Shown: piece by piece, positions 1 to 7,596 of the stretch
Layout of the letters: each line of letters opens with the position of its first letter
Numbering within the stretch: the first letter of the stretch is position 1
Source: JANYIP01 sp031394045
GTDB taxonomy: Bacteria; Actinomycetota; Actinomycetes; Prado026
DNA: 38,750 bases
Direction: 5' to 3'
Assembly (NCBI GenBank): GCA_031394045.1
Contig: JANMWN010000084.1
Span: forward strand, 1-38,750
Position numbers and translations under genes: made by a program
Notes under the pieces: model-generated
Seen by the model: only the letters and a program-made list of their open reading frames with translations
Told to the model about the DNA's origin: nothing
Database searches by the model: none

Positions 1-2772
1 GGCCGGCGCGAGACCGGGCTCGAGCGGCACGAGCTCGACCAGGGCCAGCACGACGGGCGCAGCGACGTCCTGTCGGTCGGGTCGGCCGGGATGCTCGTGC
101 GCCGCGACGTGTGGGACGCGCTCGGTGGCTTCGACGCCCGCCTCACGCTGTTCCGCGACGACCTCGACCTCGGCTGGCGGGCCAACCTGGCCGGCCATCG
201 CGTCGTCGTCGTCCCCGACTCGGTGGTCCACCACGTCGAGGCGGCCGCCCACGGCCTGCGCGACGCCGACGCCGCCCACGGTCACGTCCATCGGGCCGAC
301 CGCCGCTCGGCCTTGCACGTCCTGCTGGCCAACGCTCCGCTCTACGCGCTGCCGTGGCAGTGGTTCCGGCTGCTCGTCGGATCGGTGCTACGGGGTCTGG
401 GCCTGCTGGTCGGCAAGGCACCCCGCGAGGCGCTCGACGAGCTGGTCGGGGCCGGCTCGGTGCTGTTCTCGCCGCTGGCCCTGGTGCGCGCCCGCACCAC
501 CCGCGCGCGGTCCCGGACGGTGCCGGCCCGGGCCGTACGCCACCTGCTCGCGCCGCCGATGTCGGGGCTGCGGCACGGTCTCGAGTCGGTCGCCGGGCTG
601 CTCTCCGGGCGTACTGACCTGTCCGCCTCCGGGGGCAGTGCCCTCGACTCCGGGCCGACCAGCGAGGACGCCGACGAGATGTCGGTGGGTCCGGGCCGGG
701 TGCGCGGGCTGCTAGCGCGACCTGGCGTCCAGCTGGGCGTGGGGCTGGTGCTGGCCTCGCTGTTCGCGTTCGGTGACCTGCTCTGGGGCCCGGGCCTGCT
801 GCAGGGCGGCGCCCTGCTCCCCGCGGGGCATGGTGCGGGCTCGCTCTGGTCGTCGTACGCGGCGGGCTGGCACGACGTCGGCGTGGGCAGCTCACTGGCG
901 TCGCCGGCGTACCTCGTGCCCCTGGCTGCGCTGTCCACCGTCCTGCTGGGCAAGGTCTGGCTGGCGGTCGACCTGCTGCTGATCCTGGCCTCGCCCCTGG
1001 CCGGCATCGTGGCGTACGCGCTGCTCGGCAAGATCGTGACGGGGCAACGGCTCCGCGCCCTGGCGGCGGTCACCTACGCGCTGATGCCGGCCATCACCGG
1101 CGCCGTGGCCACCGGCCGGCTGGGTACGGCCGTCGCCGCCTGGCTGCTGCCTCTCGCGGGTGCGCTCGCGGCGCAGGCGGTGGGCTTCGGGGGCTGGCCC
1201 GGGTCGTTGCGCAGGGCCTGGGTGGCTGGCCTGCTGCTGGCGGTCGTGGTCGCCTTCGTCCCCTCGGTGTGGCTGCTGGCCATGATCGCCGGAGCGGCCG
1301 GCGTGGGGATCTTCGCGACCCGGTCGCGAGCCGCCTGGCTCCGGCTGGCGGCCGTCCTCGCGGTGCCCCCGGTCCTGCTGCTGCCCTGGACGCTGCGGGT
1401 GCTGCGCGAGCCGGCGACCGCGTTCCTCGAGGCCGGGGCTGCCGCTCCCTCGCTGGCCGACCCGAACCTGCCGGCCTGGCACGTCGCCGTCGCCAACCCC
1501 GGTGGCCCCGGGGTGCCCGCGGCCTGGGTCACGGTGGCACTGCTGCTCGCGGGTCTGGTCGCGCTCGTGCGCTCCGACCGCCAGCGGCTCGTCGTCGCCG
1601 CCTGGGTGGTCACCCTCACCGGCCTGCTCTTCGGGCTCGTGCTGTCGGCGCAGACCGTCACCCCCGCCGCGCTCGGCGTCCGCGTGCCAGTCTGGCCGGG
1701 GACGGCCACGCTGCTGGTCGGCGGCGGCCTGGTCGTGGCTGCCTGCGTCGCTGCCGACAAGGCCCGGCCGCGGCTGCGCTCGTACCGCTTCGGCTGGCGG
1801 CAGCCGCTGATCGCCGGGGTGGCGGCCGTCGGGGTCACGGCTCCGGTGCTGCTGGCCGTGAGCTGGCTGCTCAACGGGGTGTCGGGGCCGTTGACCCGAG
1901 ACTCCGCTGACGTGCTCCCCGCATACGTGACGGCCTCCAGCGCCGTACCCGGTCGGCCACGGGCCCTCGTGCTCAAGGCGCACCCGCACGCGGCCACGAC
2001 CTTCGCGCTGGTCTCCGGGCAGGGCCGCCGGATCGGGGACGCCGACGTCGCGCCCCCGGCCTCGGTGTCCGCCGGTGTCGCGGCTTCGGTGTCGGCGCTG
2101 CTCAGCGGCCGCGGCGGCCTCCAGCAGATCACCGACCTCGCCGCCGCTGGCGTGGGCTACCTCGTGGTGGACGCCCCAGTCGACCGGGCGCTGGAGGGCA
2201 CCCTGGACGGCGTACCCGGCCTGCTGCGGGTGAGCGCGGTCGACAGCGGTGCGGTCTGGCGGCTGATACCGCCCGGGACGAGGGTGCAGCTGCGACGGGC
2301 GGGCGCCGTACCGGTCGCCGTGCCGGCCGATCCGAAGTCGCGTACGACCACGGTCGACACCGTTCTGCCGTCGTCCTCGTCGGGTGGCGCGGGGGAGCTC
2401 TACCTCGCCGAGGCCGCCGACCCGGGCTGGCGCGCGACGGCCGACGGTGTCGCCCTCACCGGGCACGTCGCCGATGGCTGGGCGCAGGCCTTCGACCTGC
2501 CGAGCTCCGCGCGCCACGTGACGGTCACCTTCTCGTCCAGCCGACCGGCCTGGCTCGTCGTCCAGGCCCTCCTGCTCGCCGCCTTCGTCGTCCTTGCCCT
2601 GCCGACCCGTCGCCGCAAGGGGCTCGTCCGTCTCGGCGACGACGATTCCGGTGACGACGAAGCGGGCGACGACGAGTCCGGTGACGCCCCAGCACCCCTC
2701 GAGGACGAGGGCGCTGACGGTCCGGACGGCGCTTCCGGTCCGACGACCGCCCCTGTGCGGGTGAGGTCATGA
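1..2772 (+). CDS. Family 2 glycosyltransferase, large membrane protein (5' end outside window)
   Basis: The frame is open from base 1, so the N-terminus and most of the catalytic domain lie upstream; 923 residues are visible. The first ~80 residues carry the end of a GT2 fold: a GGFD motif, then FRDDLDLGWR and a VVPDS strand, as in GT-A transferases using nucleotide sugars. After a linker come many hydrophobic segments (about residues 240-630), then a non-membrane region that is probably extracytoplasmic, one more membrane helix near residue 860, and an Asp/Glu-rich cytoplasmic tail. The role is probably addition of sugars to an envelope glycan. The stop overlaps the DUF5719 start by 4 bp, implying translational coupling. 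The nearby manB operon fits a glycan theme. The family assignment is good; donor and acceptor are unknown. Confidence 0.85.
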   Translation, partial: GRRETGLERHELDQGQHDGRSDVLSVGSAGMLVRRDVWDALGGFDARLTLFRDDLDLGWRANLAGHRVVVVPDSVVHHVEAAAHGLRDADAAHGHVHRADRRSALHVLLANAPLYALPWQWFRLLVGSVLRGLGLLVGKAPREALDELVGAGSVLFSPLALVRARTTRARSRTVPARAVRHLLAPPMSGLRHGLESVAGLLSGRTDLSASGGSALDSGPTSEDADEMSVGPGRVRGLLARPGVQLGVGLVLASLFAFGDLLWGPGLLQGGALLPAGHGAGSLWSSYAAGWHDVGVGSSLASPAYLVPLAALSTVLLGKVWLAVDLLLILASPLAGIVAYALLGKIVTGQRLRALAAVTYALMPAITGAVATGRLGTAVAAWLLPLAGALAAQAVGFGGWPGSLRRAWVAGLLLAVVVAFVPSVWLLAMIAGAAGVGIFATRSRAAWLRLAAVLAVPPVLLLPWTLRVLREPATAFLEAGAAAPSLADPNLPAWHVAVANPGGPGVPAAWVTVALLLAGLVALVRSDRQRLVVAAWVVTLTGLLFGLVLSAQTVTPAALGVRVPVWPGTATLLVGGGLVVAACVAADKARPRLRSYRFGWRQPLIAGVAAVGVTAPVLLAVSWLLNGVSGPLTRDSADVLPAYVTASSAVPGRPRALVLKAHPHAATTFALVSGQGRRIGDADVAPPASVSAGVAASVSALLSGRGGLQQITDLAAAGVGYLVVDAPVDRALEGTLDGVPGLLRVSAVDSGAVWRLIPPGTRVQLRRAGAVPVAVPADPKSRTTTVDTVLPSSSSGGAGELYLAEAADPGWRATADGVALTGHVADGWAQAFDLPSSARHVTVTFSSSRPAWLVVQALLLAAFVVLALPTRRRKGLVRLGDDDSGDDEAGDDESGDAPAPLEDEGADGPDGASGPTTAPVRVRS

Positions 2773-4283
2773 GGCTGCCCCGCCCCGGCACCACCATGTC
2801 CGTGGTCTCCGCAGTCGTCGTGCTGTCCGTGCTCGCCGCATCGCTGGCGACCGGGGGCGCGTCAGCCGGTGGCGGGACCCCCTTGACCGTCACCACCGCC
2901 CCGGTGACCCGCGCCGAGCTCGTCTGCCCGGTCGTCGCGACGACCAGGGGAGTGGCCCAGGCCACCGTCTCGGTGTCCTCGGCGAGGGGTGACCTCGGGA
3001 ACAGGCTCAGCGCTACGTCGCCGACCGGCACGATCGGGCTCTACCCGCTGACCGCCGCTCCGACCGCCGCGCCGATCGCCACGGCGGCCGCGGGGTCGGC
3101 GGTGCTGCGGTACCAGGTGCCGGCCGGCAAGGGGCGCCCCCTCGTCGTCCGCGCGACCGGCGACCTCGCGGGCGGCCTGACGGCCGCGGTGACGACGCGT
3201 ACGACCTCCGGCACCACGCGCTCCCTCCAGACCGTGCAGTGCTCGGTCTCTGGCGGTGACTCCTGGTACGTCGGGGGCGGCGCGGCCCTCGGGCGTCTCT
3301 CGCGGGTCTACCTCACCAACGTCGACGCGGCACCGGCGACGGTCGACGTGGCTGTCTACACCCCGACCGGCATCCAGCGGCCGCTGCCGGTGCAGGGTCG
3401 CACCATCGCGCCCGGCCAGCAGTACTCGATCGGCATCGATCAGCTCGTGCCTGGCGGGGCGGCGACCGCGCTGCACGTCACGACCAGGTCGGGGCGGGTC
3501 GCCTCGGCCGTCTACGACAGCCAGCTGAACGGGGGCCAGGCGCTCGGGGTCGACTGGGTGCCGGCGTCCAGTGGTCCGGCCCGCACGCTCGTGATCCCCG
3601 GCATCCCCGGCGACGACGACGCCCTGCGCACGCTGAACCTCGTGGCCCCCGGGGCTGACGATGCAACCGTCAATGTGCACCTGGTGACCACCCAGGGGAC
3701 GCTCTCGCCGGAGGCGCTGCAGGGCCTGTCGGTCCAGGCCGGCCAGGTCTTCAGCGTGAGCCTGGCGGGCCCCGACCCGGTCGGGCCGCTGTCGGTCGTC
3801 GTCGAGTCCGACCGGCCTGTGGTGGCCGGCGTGCGGACCGTACGCCCGGCCGGCGGGGCAGGGCGGTTCCCCGACTTCTCGTGGGCCTCGGCGGCGGCGC
3901 CCATGGTCGGCGCCGTCATCCTGCCGACGGTCACGCATACGGCGACCATCAGTACCGAGCTGCAGCTCAGCGCTCCCGGCCAGAACGACGTCGTGGCCGA
4001 CGTGACGACGCTGGTGCCTTCCGGGGTCGCGCAAACTCCCGTACGCGTCACCGTCCCCGCTGGCCAGACGCTGCAGATCGCCGTCGGGCCGCTCGGGGTC
4101 GCGCTGTCGTCGGTGCTGGTCCAGGTGGCGCCAGGTGCCGACCCGCTGTACGTCGGCTGGGTCCTGACCGAGGACGGGGTCCACGGCCCGCTGGTGACCG
4201 GGGGGCCGCTGCCCCAGACCCCGCTGAGCATCACCTTGCCCGCGGTCGCCCCCGACCCGGCCGTCGGCTACCCCGGTCACTGA
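2769..4283 (+). CDS. DUF5719 family exported protein
   Basis: This 504-residue protein starts with an N-terminal hydrophobic segment (about residues 10-34, ending in an Ala/Gly/Ser stretch) that looks like a signal peptide or membrane anchor. The rest is rich in Val, Thr, Ala and Gly with repeated beta-type segments and no membrane helix, consistent with an extracytoplasmic beta-rich protein. Its place directly after the large GT2 gene (ATGA overlap) is the conserved actinobacterial setting of DUF5719. The biochemical function is unknown; a role in envelope glycan assembly with the glycosyltransferase is inferred from linkage only. It converges on the metallopeptidase-like gene with 24 bp between the stops. 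Confidence 0.8.
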   Translation: MRLPRPGTTMSVVSAVVVLSVLAASLATGGASAGGGTPLTVTTAPVTRAELVCPVVATTRGVAQATVSVSSARGDLGNRLSATSPTGTIGLYPLTAAPTAAPIATAAAGSAVLRYQVPAGKGRPLVVRATGDLAGGLTAAVTTRTTSGTTRSLQTVQCSVSGGDSWYVGGGAALGRLSRVYLTNVDAAPATVDVAVYTPTGIQRPLPVQGRTIAPGQQYSIGIDQLVPGGAATALHVTTRSGRVASAVYDSQLNGGQALGVDWVPASSGPARTLVIPGIPGDDDALRTLNLVAPGADDATVNVHLVTTQGTLSPEALQGLSVQAGQVFSVSLAGPDPVGPLSVVVESDRPVVAGVRTVRPAGGAGRFPDFSWASAAAPMVGAVILPTVTHTATISTELQLSAPGQNDVVADVTTLVPSGVAQTPVRVTVPAGQTLQIAVGPLGVALSSVLVQVAPGADPLYVGWVLTEDGVHGPLVTGGPLPQTPLSITLPAVAPDPAVGYPGH

Positions 4284-4307
4284 CCGTCTGGGCAGTCCCG
4301 CTCGCCG

Positions 4308-4835
4308 TCAGTCCGGCGGCGGAGGGTCGAGCTGGTCGATCGCGACGCTGAGCAGGTCGGCCAAGCGGTCGACCAGCACCTCGTGGACCAGGGCCTCTCG
4401 GTCGCGTGGGTCCGGCGCCCGCAGCTCGATCGGCCGCCGGTAGACCACGACGCAGGGCGGGCTGGTGGACGTCGCCGGGTCGCTTCGCGCCAGGGCCAGC
4501 GGCTCACCGGCCGAGGCCACCGCGATGGCCTGCTCCGGTGGTACCTCCTCGACGCCGTACTCGACGACCGCGAGCCGCTGGGCCAGCGGGGCGTCGTCCT
4601 TGACCGCGCGCTCGACCTGCTCGACGGCATCAAGGACGAAGTCGTCGAAGCGTTCGGGACGGGTACGGGCCAGGGGTACGCCGACCGGTGCGAGCGAGCC
4701 GCGGATGCCCCGGCCATGCCGGTCGCGGCGCTTCGGGTGCCGTTCGACTGCCCCGGTGGCCGGGTCGCGGCCCGGTGCCTGGTCGGCCGGAGGCACCGGG
4801 TCGGGGATCCGGCTCGGCTCTCGGAAGCGGCGCAC
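4308..4835 (-). CDS. Metallopeptidase family protein (minimal zincin-like, DUF1025 type) with incomplete zinc motif
   Basis: A 175-residue protein with the arrangement RDRHGRGIRGSLAP, then RPERFDDFVLDAVEQV, VVVYRRPIE and a C-terminal helix with LVHEVLVDRLADLL. This is the family of small predicted zinc proteases next to DUF3499 in actinobacteria (Rv3259 neighbourhood). The HExxH motif is degenerate: the second metal ligand is Val (HEVLV), so peptidase activity is doubtful. I chose GTG at 4835 because a TACGCT -10 hexamer (4842-4847) ends 6 nt upstream, fitting a leaderless mRNA. The longer frame to 4979 would run into the divergent DUF3499 gene. Family assignment is good, activity unclear. 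Confidence 0.75.
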   Translation of the reverse strand: MRRFREPSRIPDPVPPADQAPGRDPATGAVERHPKRRDRHGRGIRGSLAPVGVPLARTRPERFDDFVLDAVEQVERAVKDDAPLAQRLAVVEYGVEEVPPEQAIAVASAGEPLALARSDPATSTSPPCVVVYRRPIELRAPDPRDREALVHEVLVDRLADLLSVAIDQLDPPPPD

Positions 4836-4841
4836 CGGGGC

Positions 4842-4847
4842 AGCGTA
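4842..4847 (-). promoter_or_regulatory. -10 element of the metallopeptidase-like gene (leaderless)
   Basis: On the minus strand the hexamer reads TACGCT (TAnnnT), with six bases between it and the GTG at 4835. This predicts a transcription start at or beside the start codon. No convincing -35 is seen. Confidence 0.45.
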
Positions 4848-4905
4848 CGCCGCGACACGGGACCCCCCCGGCGGGCCAATCCGGGGAGCGGCCCCGGCCC
4901 GCCGG

Positions 4906-4911
4906 TAGGTT
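4906..4911 (+). promoter_or_regulatory. -10 element of the DUF3499 gene (leaderless)
   Basis: TAGGTT ends six bases before the GTG at 4918, which places +1 at the start codon. No Shine-Dalgarno sequence lies in between. Together with the minus-strand -10 at 4842-4847 it makes a compact divergent promoter region of about 80 bp. Confidence 0.5.
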
Positions 4912-4917
4912 CGCGGC

Positions 4918-5328
4918 GTGAGCCTCCTTCGCCGCTGCTCGCGTACCGCGTGCGGCAAGACAGCCGTGGCCACGCTCACGTACGTCTATGCCGAGTCGAC
5001 CGCCGTGCTCGGGCCGCTGGCGACGTACGCCGAGCCGCACTGCTACGACCTGTGCCAGGCCCACAGCGAGCGGCTCACCGCGCCGCGCGGGTGGGAGGTC
5101 GTCCGGCTCGCGCCCGACCCCGACTCGATGGCGCCCAACTCCGACGACCTCGAGGCCTTGGCCAACGCCGTCCGCGAGTCCGGGCGCCCCGCGGTCCGGG
5201 TCCCGGCTCCGGCGCAGGGCCTACTCGGCCCACTGGGTCCACTGGGCCCGTCCGACCCGCCCGTCCACGAGCTGGGCCGGCGCGGGCACCTGAGGATCCT
5301 GCGTCCCGTCGACGACAGAGCCGACTGA
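4918..5328 (+). CDS. DUF3499 family protein
   Basis: A 136-residue protein opening RRCSRTACGKTAVATLTYVY, then HCYDLCQAHSERLTAPRGWE: the conserved core of DUF3499. Cys7/Cys12 and Cys42/Cys46 plus His49 could bind zinc, which is inferred from spacing. The C-terminal half is less conserved and contains a short GPLGPLGP repeat. The gene lies between the metallopeptidase-like gene and manB as in other actinobacteria. Function is unknown. The start is GTG at 4918, with a -10 hexamer directly upstream. The family call is strong. Confidence 0.87.
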   Translation: MSLLRRCSRTACGKTAVATLTYVYAESTAVLGPLATYAEPHCYDLCQAHSERLTAPRGWEVVRLAPDPDSMAPNSDDLEALANAVRESGRPAVRVPAPAQGLLGPLGPLGPSDPPVHELGRRGHLRILRPVDDRAD

Positions 5329-5352
5329 CCCGACTGAGCCGACTGAGCCGGT
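5319..5352 (+). repeat. Short 9-bp tandem repeat (GCCGACTGA-type)
   Basis: Three to four imperfect copies of a 9-mer related to CCGACTGAG run from the last codons of the DUF3499 gene into the 131-bp gap before the next gene. The period is a multiple of three. Similar 9-bp or 12-15-bp repeats occur in several genes of this window. Confidence 0.6.
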
Positions 5353-5459
5353 CGGAACTGCTGTCCGGTTTGTCATGGAATCGCCGCTTGCTCAAGCCCG
5401 ACCGGGGTCCGTGCCGATGGACTGGTTGTCCCCCCGCCGTCACCCGTTCGGAGCAGCAG

Positions 5460-5852
5460 ATGCCCAAGGCCGCCAGCACCAGCACCCGCACCCGTAGCCG
5501 CACGAGCAACCGCACGAGCAGCCCAGCGAGCACGAGCCTCGCCGAGCCGGTGTCGCAGGCGACGCACGAGCCGGCGGTCCGTCCCAAGCCCCGCTCGACC
5601 CGCAGCCGGTCGGCCCGCAGCCGCGCGGTGGTCCCGGTCGCGCTCGGCTCGCTGACCCAGCCGGGGGCCCGGCAGGGCACCGTCTGCCAGGCCTGCAGCT
5701 CACCCCGCGTCACCAGTCTCGCGCTCACGCTGACCGATGGGACCCCGGTCGAGTTCACCTCCTGCCACAACTGCGAGCACCGCACCTGGTTCAGCCCGAC
5801 CGGCGAGCTGGACCGCGCGACCGTGCTCGAGAAGACCCGCAAGATCCGGTAG
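5460..5852 (+). CDS. Small zinc-ribbon protein with Ser/Thr/Arg-rich N-terminus
   Basis: A 130-residue protein. The N-terminal half is a low-complexity, basic Ser/Thr/Arg tract encoded by near-repeated codons and is probably disordered. The C-terminal half has two CxxC pairs (Cys76/Cys79 and Cys102/Cys105) separated by a beta-hairpin-like stretch, typical of a zinc ribbon, then WFSPTGEL and a basic end. I chose ATG at 5460, with GGAG about six bases upstream. The same frame is open further upstream, but that part overlaps DUF3499 and looks non-coding. Small zinc-ribbon proteins at this spot are seen in related actinobacteria. No function is assigned; binding to nucleic acid or a protein partner is possible. 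Confidence 0.72.
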   Translation: MPKAASTSTRTRSRTSNRTSSPASTSLAEPVSQATHEPAVRPKPRSTRSRSARSRAVVPVALGSLTQPGARQGTVCQACSSPRVTSLALTLTDGTPVEFTSCHNCEHRTWFSPTGELDRATVLEKTRKIR

Positions 5853-5863
5853 CCGGCGGCCGA

Positions 5864-5869
5864 TAGGCT
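5864..5869 (+). promoter_or_regulatory. -10 element of manB operon (leaderless)
   Basis: TAGGCT ends six bases before the manB ATG at 5876 and lies just after the stop codon of the zinc-ribbon gene. It suggests the manB - Trm112 - SIS - CDF operon has its own leaderless promoter. Confidence 0.5.
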
Positions 5870-5875
5870 CGTTGC

Positions 5876-7369
5876 ATGCGCGACCTGGGTCAGATCATCA
5901 AGGCCTACGACGTACGCGCGGTCTATCCCGACCAGCTCGACGAGTCGCTGGCCAGCGACATCGGGGCAGCGTTCGTGCACATCATCCGGGCCGGCACCTC
6001 CGGCACCACCGGCACCTCCGGCACCTCTGCCGCTGCCGGCGCTGTCGGTGCCGCCGAGACCGCGAGCGGGCCGCTGTCGATCGTGATCGGCCACGACATG
6101 CGCCCTAGCAGCATCCCGCTGGTCGAGGCCTTCACCGCCGGCGCGACGTCCCAGGGCGCCGACGTCGTCCACGTCGGCCTGGTCTCCACGGACGCGCTGT
6201 CCTTTGCCTCCGGCCGGCTGCAGATGCCCGGGGCGATGTTCACCGCCAGCCACAACCCCGCGCAGTACAACGGCATCAAGCTGTGCCGTGCAGGCGCCGT
6301 ACCCGTCGGCCAGGACACCGGGCTCCGCGAGATCCGCCGACTGGTCGAAGGCGGTTTCGCCGGAACTCCCGGCTACGACGGCCCGGCCGGGGCGGTCTCC
6401 AGCCGTGACATCCTCGGCGCGTACGCCGACTATCTCAAGGAGCTCGTCGACCTCTCGGGCAGCCGGCACCTGACCGCCGTCGTCGACGCCGGCAACGGCA
6501 TGGGTGGTCACACCGCCCCGGTCGTGCTCGCCGGGCTCCCGCTCACCGTCGTGCCGCTGTTCTTCGAGCTCGACGGCACCTTCCCCAACCACGAGGCCAA
6601 CCCGATCGACCCGGCCAACCTGCGCGACCTGCAGGCCAAGGTCAGGGAGACCGGCGCCGACCTCGGGCTCGCGTTCGACGGCGACGCCGACCGCTGCTTC
6701 GTCGTCGACGAGCGCGGCGAGATCGTCACCCCGTCGACCATCACCGCGCTGATCGCCGAACGCGAGCTGGCCCGGTACCCGGGGGCGACGATCATCCACA
6801 ACCTGATCACCTCGCGCACGGTCACCGAGGTCGTGCTCGCCCACGGCGGCGTCCCCGTGCGTACCCGGGTGGGGCACTCGTTCATCAAGCAGGTGATGGC
6901 CGAGACCGGCGCGGTGTTCGGCGGCGAGCACTCCGGGCACTTCTACTTCCGCGACTTCTGGCGGGCCGACTCGGGCATGCTCGCTGCCTTGCACGTGCTC
7001 GCAGCTCTCGGGCAGAGCCCCGCGGGTACCACCCTGTCGAGCCTGCTGGCCGGCTACGACCGCTACGTCGTCTCGGGGGAGATCAACTCGACGGTGGACG
7101 ACGCGGCGGCACGTGCGGCGGCGGTCGAGGCCGCGTACGCCGACGGCGGCACCGCCTCAGCCGAGGGGCCCGTGACCGTAGACCACCTCGACGGCCTCAC
7201 GGTCGACGCGGCCGACTGGTGGTTCAATCTGCGGGCGTCCAACACCGAGCCGTTGCTCCGCCTCAACGTCGAGGCGGTGGACGCGCTCACCATGGAGCAT
7301 GTGCGCGACCTCGTCCTGTCCATGGTCCGTGATCCAGTCCCCATCAGCGTCAGTCAGGAGCAGGTATGA
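5876..7369 (+). CDS. manB: Phosphomannomutase / phosphoglucomutase family
   Basis: A 497-residue alpha-D-phosphohexomutase, expected to interconvert mannose-6-phosphate and mannose-1-phosphate for GDP-mannose and mannosylated envelope glycans. Visible signatures: IKAYDVRAVYP at the start, the phosphoserine loop TASHNP (Ser125), the Mg2+ loop DGDADR (residues 268-273), the sugar-binding GGEHSGH, and the C-terminal phosphate-binding RASNTEPLLRLN. One oddity is a Gly/Thr/Ser/Ala insert at about residues 40-64, encoded by a 9-bp tandem repeat, in domain 1 before the strand leading to IGHDMR. The start is ATG at 5876, with a -10 hexamer directly upstream. The stop overlaps the Trm112 start (ATGA). 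Synteny matches M. tuberculosis pmmA (Rv3257c). Confidence 0.93.
   Translation: MRDLGQIIKAYDVRAVYPDQLDESLASDIGAAFVHIIRAGTSGTTGTSGTSAAAGAVGAAETASGPLSIVIGHDMRPSSIPLVEAFTAGATSQGADVVHVGLVSTDALSFASGRLQMPGAMFTASHNPAQYNGIKLCRAGAVPVGQDTGLREIRRLVEGGFAGTPGYDGPAGAVSSRDILGAYADYLKELVDLSGSRHLTAVVDAGNGMGGHTAPVVLAGLPLTVVPLFFELDGTFPNHEANPIDPANLRDLQAKVRETGADLGLAFDGDADRCFVVDERGEIVTPSTITALIAERELARYPGATIIHNLITSRTVTEVVLAHGGVPVRTRVGHSFIKQVMAETGAVFGGEHSGHFYFRDFWRADSGMLAALHVLAALGQSPAGTTLSSLLAGYDRYVVSGEINSTVDDAAARAAAVEAAYADGGTASAEGPVTVDHLDGLTVDAADWWFNLRASNTEPLLRLNVEAVDALTMEHVRDLVLSMVRDPVPISVSQEQV
5994..6029 (+). repeat. 9-bp tandem repeat inside manB
   Basis: Four imperfect copies of GGCACCTCC encode the Gly-Thr-Ser repeat of the domain 1 insert. 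Changes in copy number would keep the frame and alter only the length of this loop. Confidence 0.7.
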
Positions 7370-7569
7370 ACATCGACCCGCAGCTGCTCGAGATCCTTGC
7401 CTGCCCGTGCGAGCACCACGCACCGCTGGAGCAGCACGCGTCGACCGACGGCGACTCGCTCGTGTGCACCCGGTGCCGCTCGTCGTTCCCGGTCCGTGAC
7501 GACATCCCCGTCCTGCTGCTGGACGAGGCGACGCCGGGGCCGAACGGCATCGGTGGCAGCGTTGCCTGA
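7366..7569 (+). CDS. Trm112 family protein
   Basis: A 67-residue protein with the Trm112 layout: PQLLEILACPC near the start, a second cysteine pair CTRC (Cys34/Cys37), and SFPVRDDIPVLLLDEA at the end. The first pair is Cys13-Pro-Cys15 (CxC) rather than CxxC. Eukaryotic Trm112 activates methyltransferases; the bacterial partner is not established. In actinobacteria the gene regularly sits between manB and the SIS-domain gene, as here. The start codon overlaps the manB stop by 4 bp, and the next gene begins 27 bp downstream. Confidence 0.88.
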   Translation: MNIDPQLLEILACPCEHHAPLEQHASTDGDSLVCTRCRSSFPVRDDIPVLLLDEATPGPNGIGGSVA

Positions 7570-7596
7570 GCAGGCTGAGTACGCGAGGACGGCTCG

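Noticed and set aside
5075..6994. Long antisense open frame (639 codons) across DUF3499, zinc-ribbon and manB
   Set aside because: It lies opposite clearly conserved genes, has no recognised motif and arises from the high GC content. Other long antisense frames in the window are rejected for the same reason.
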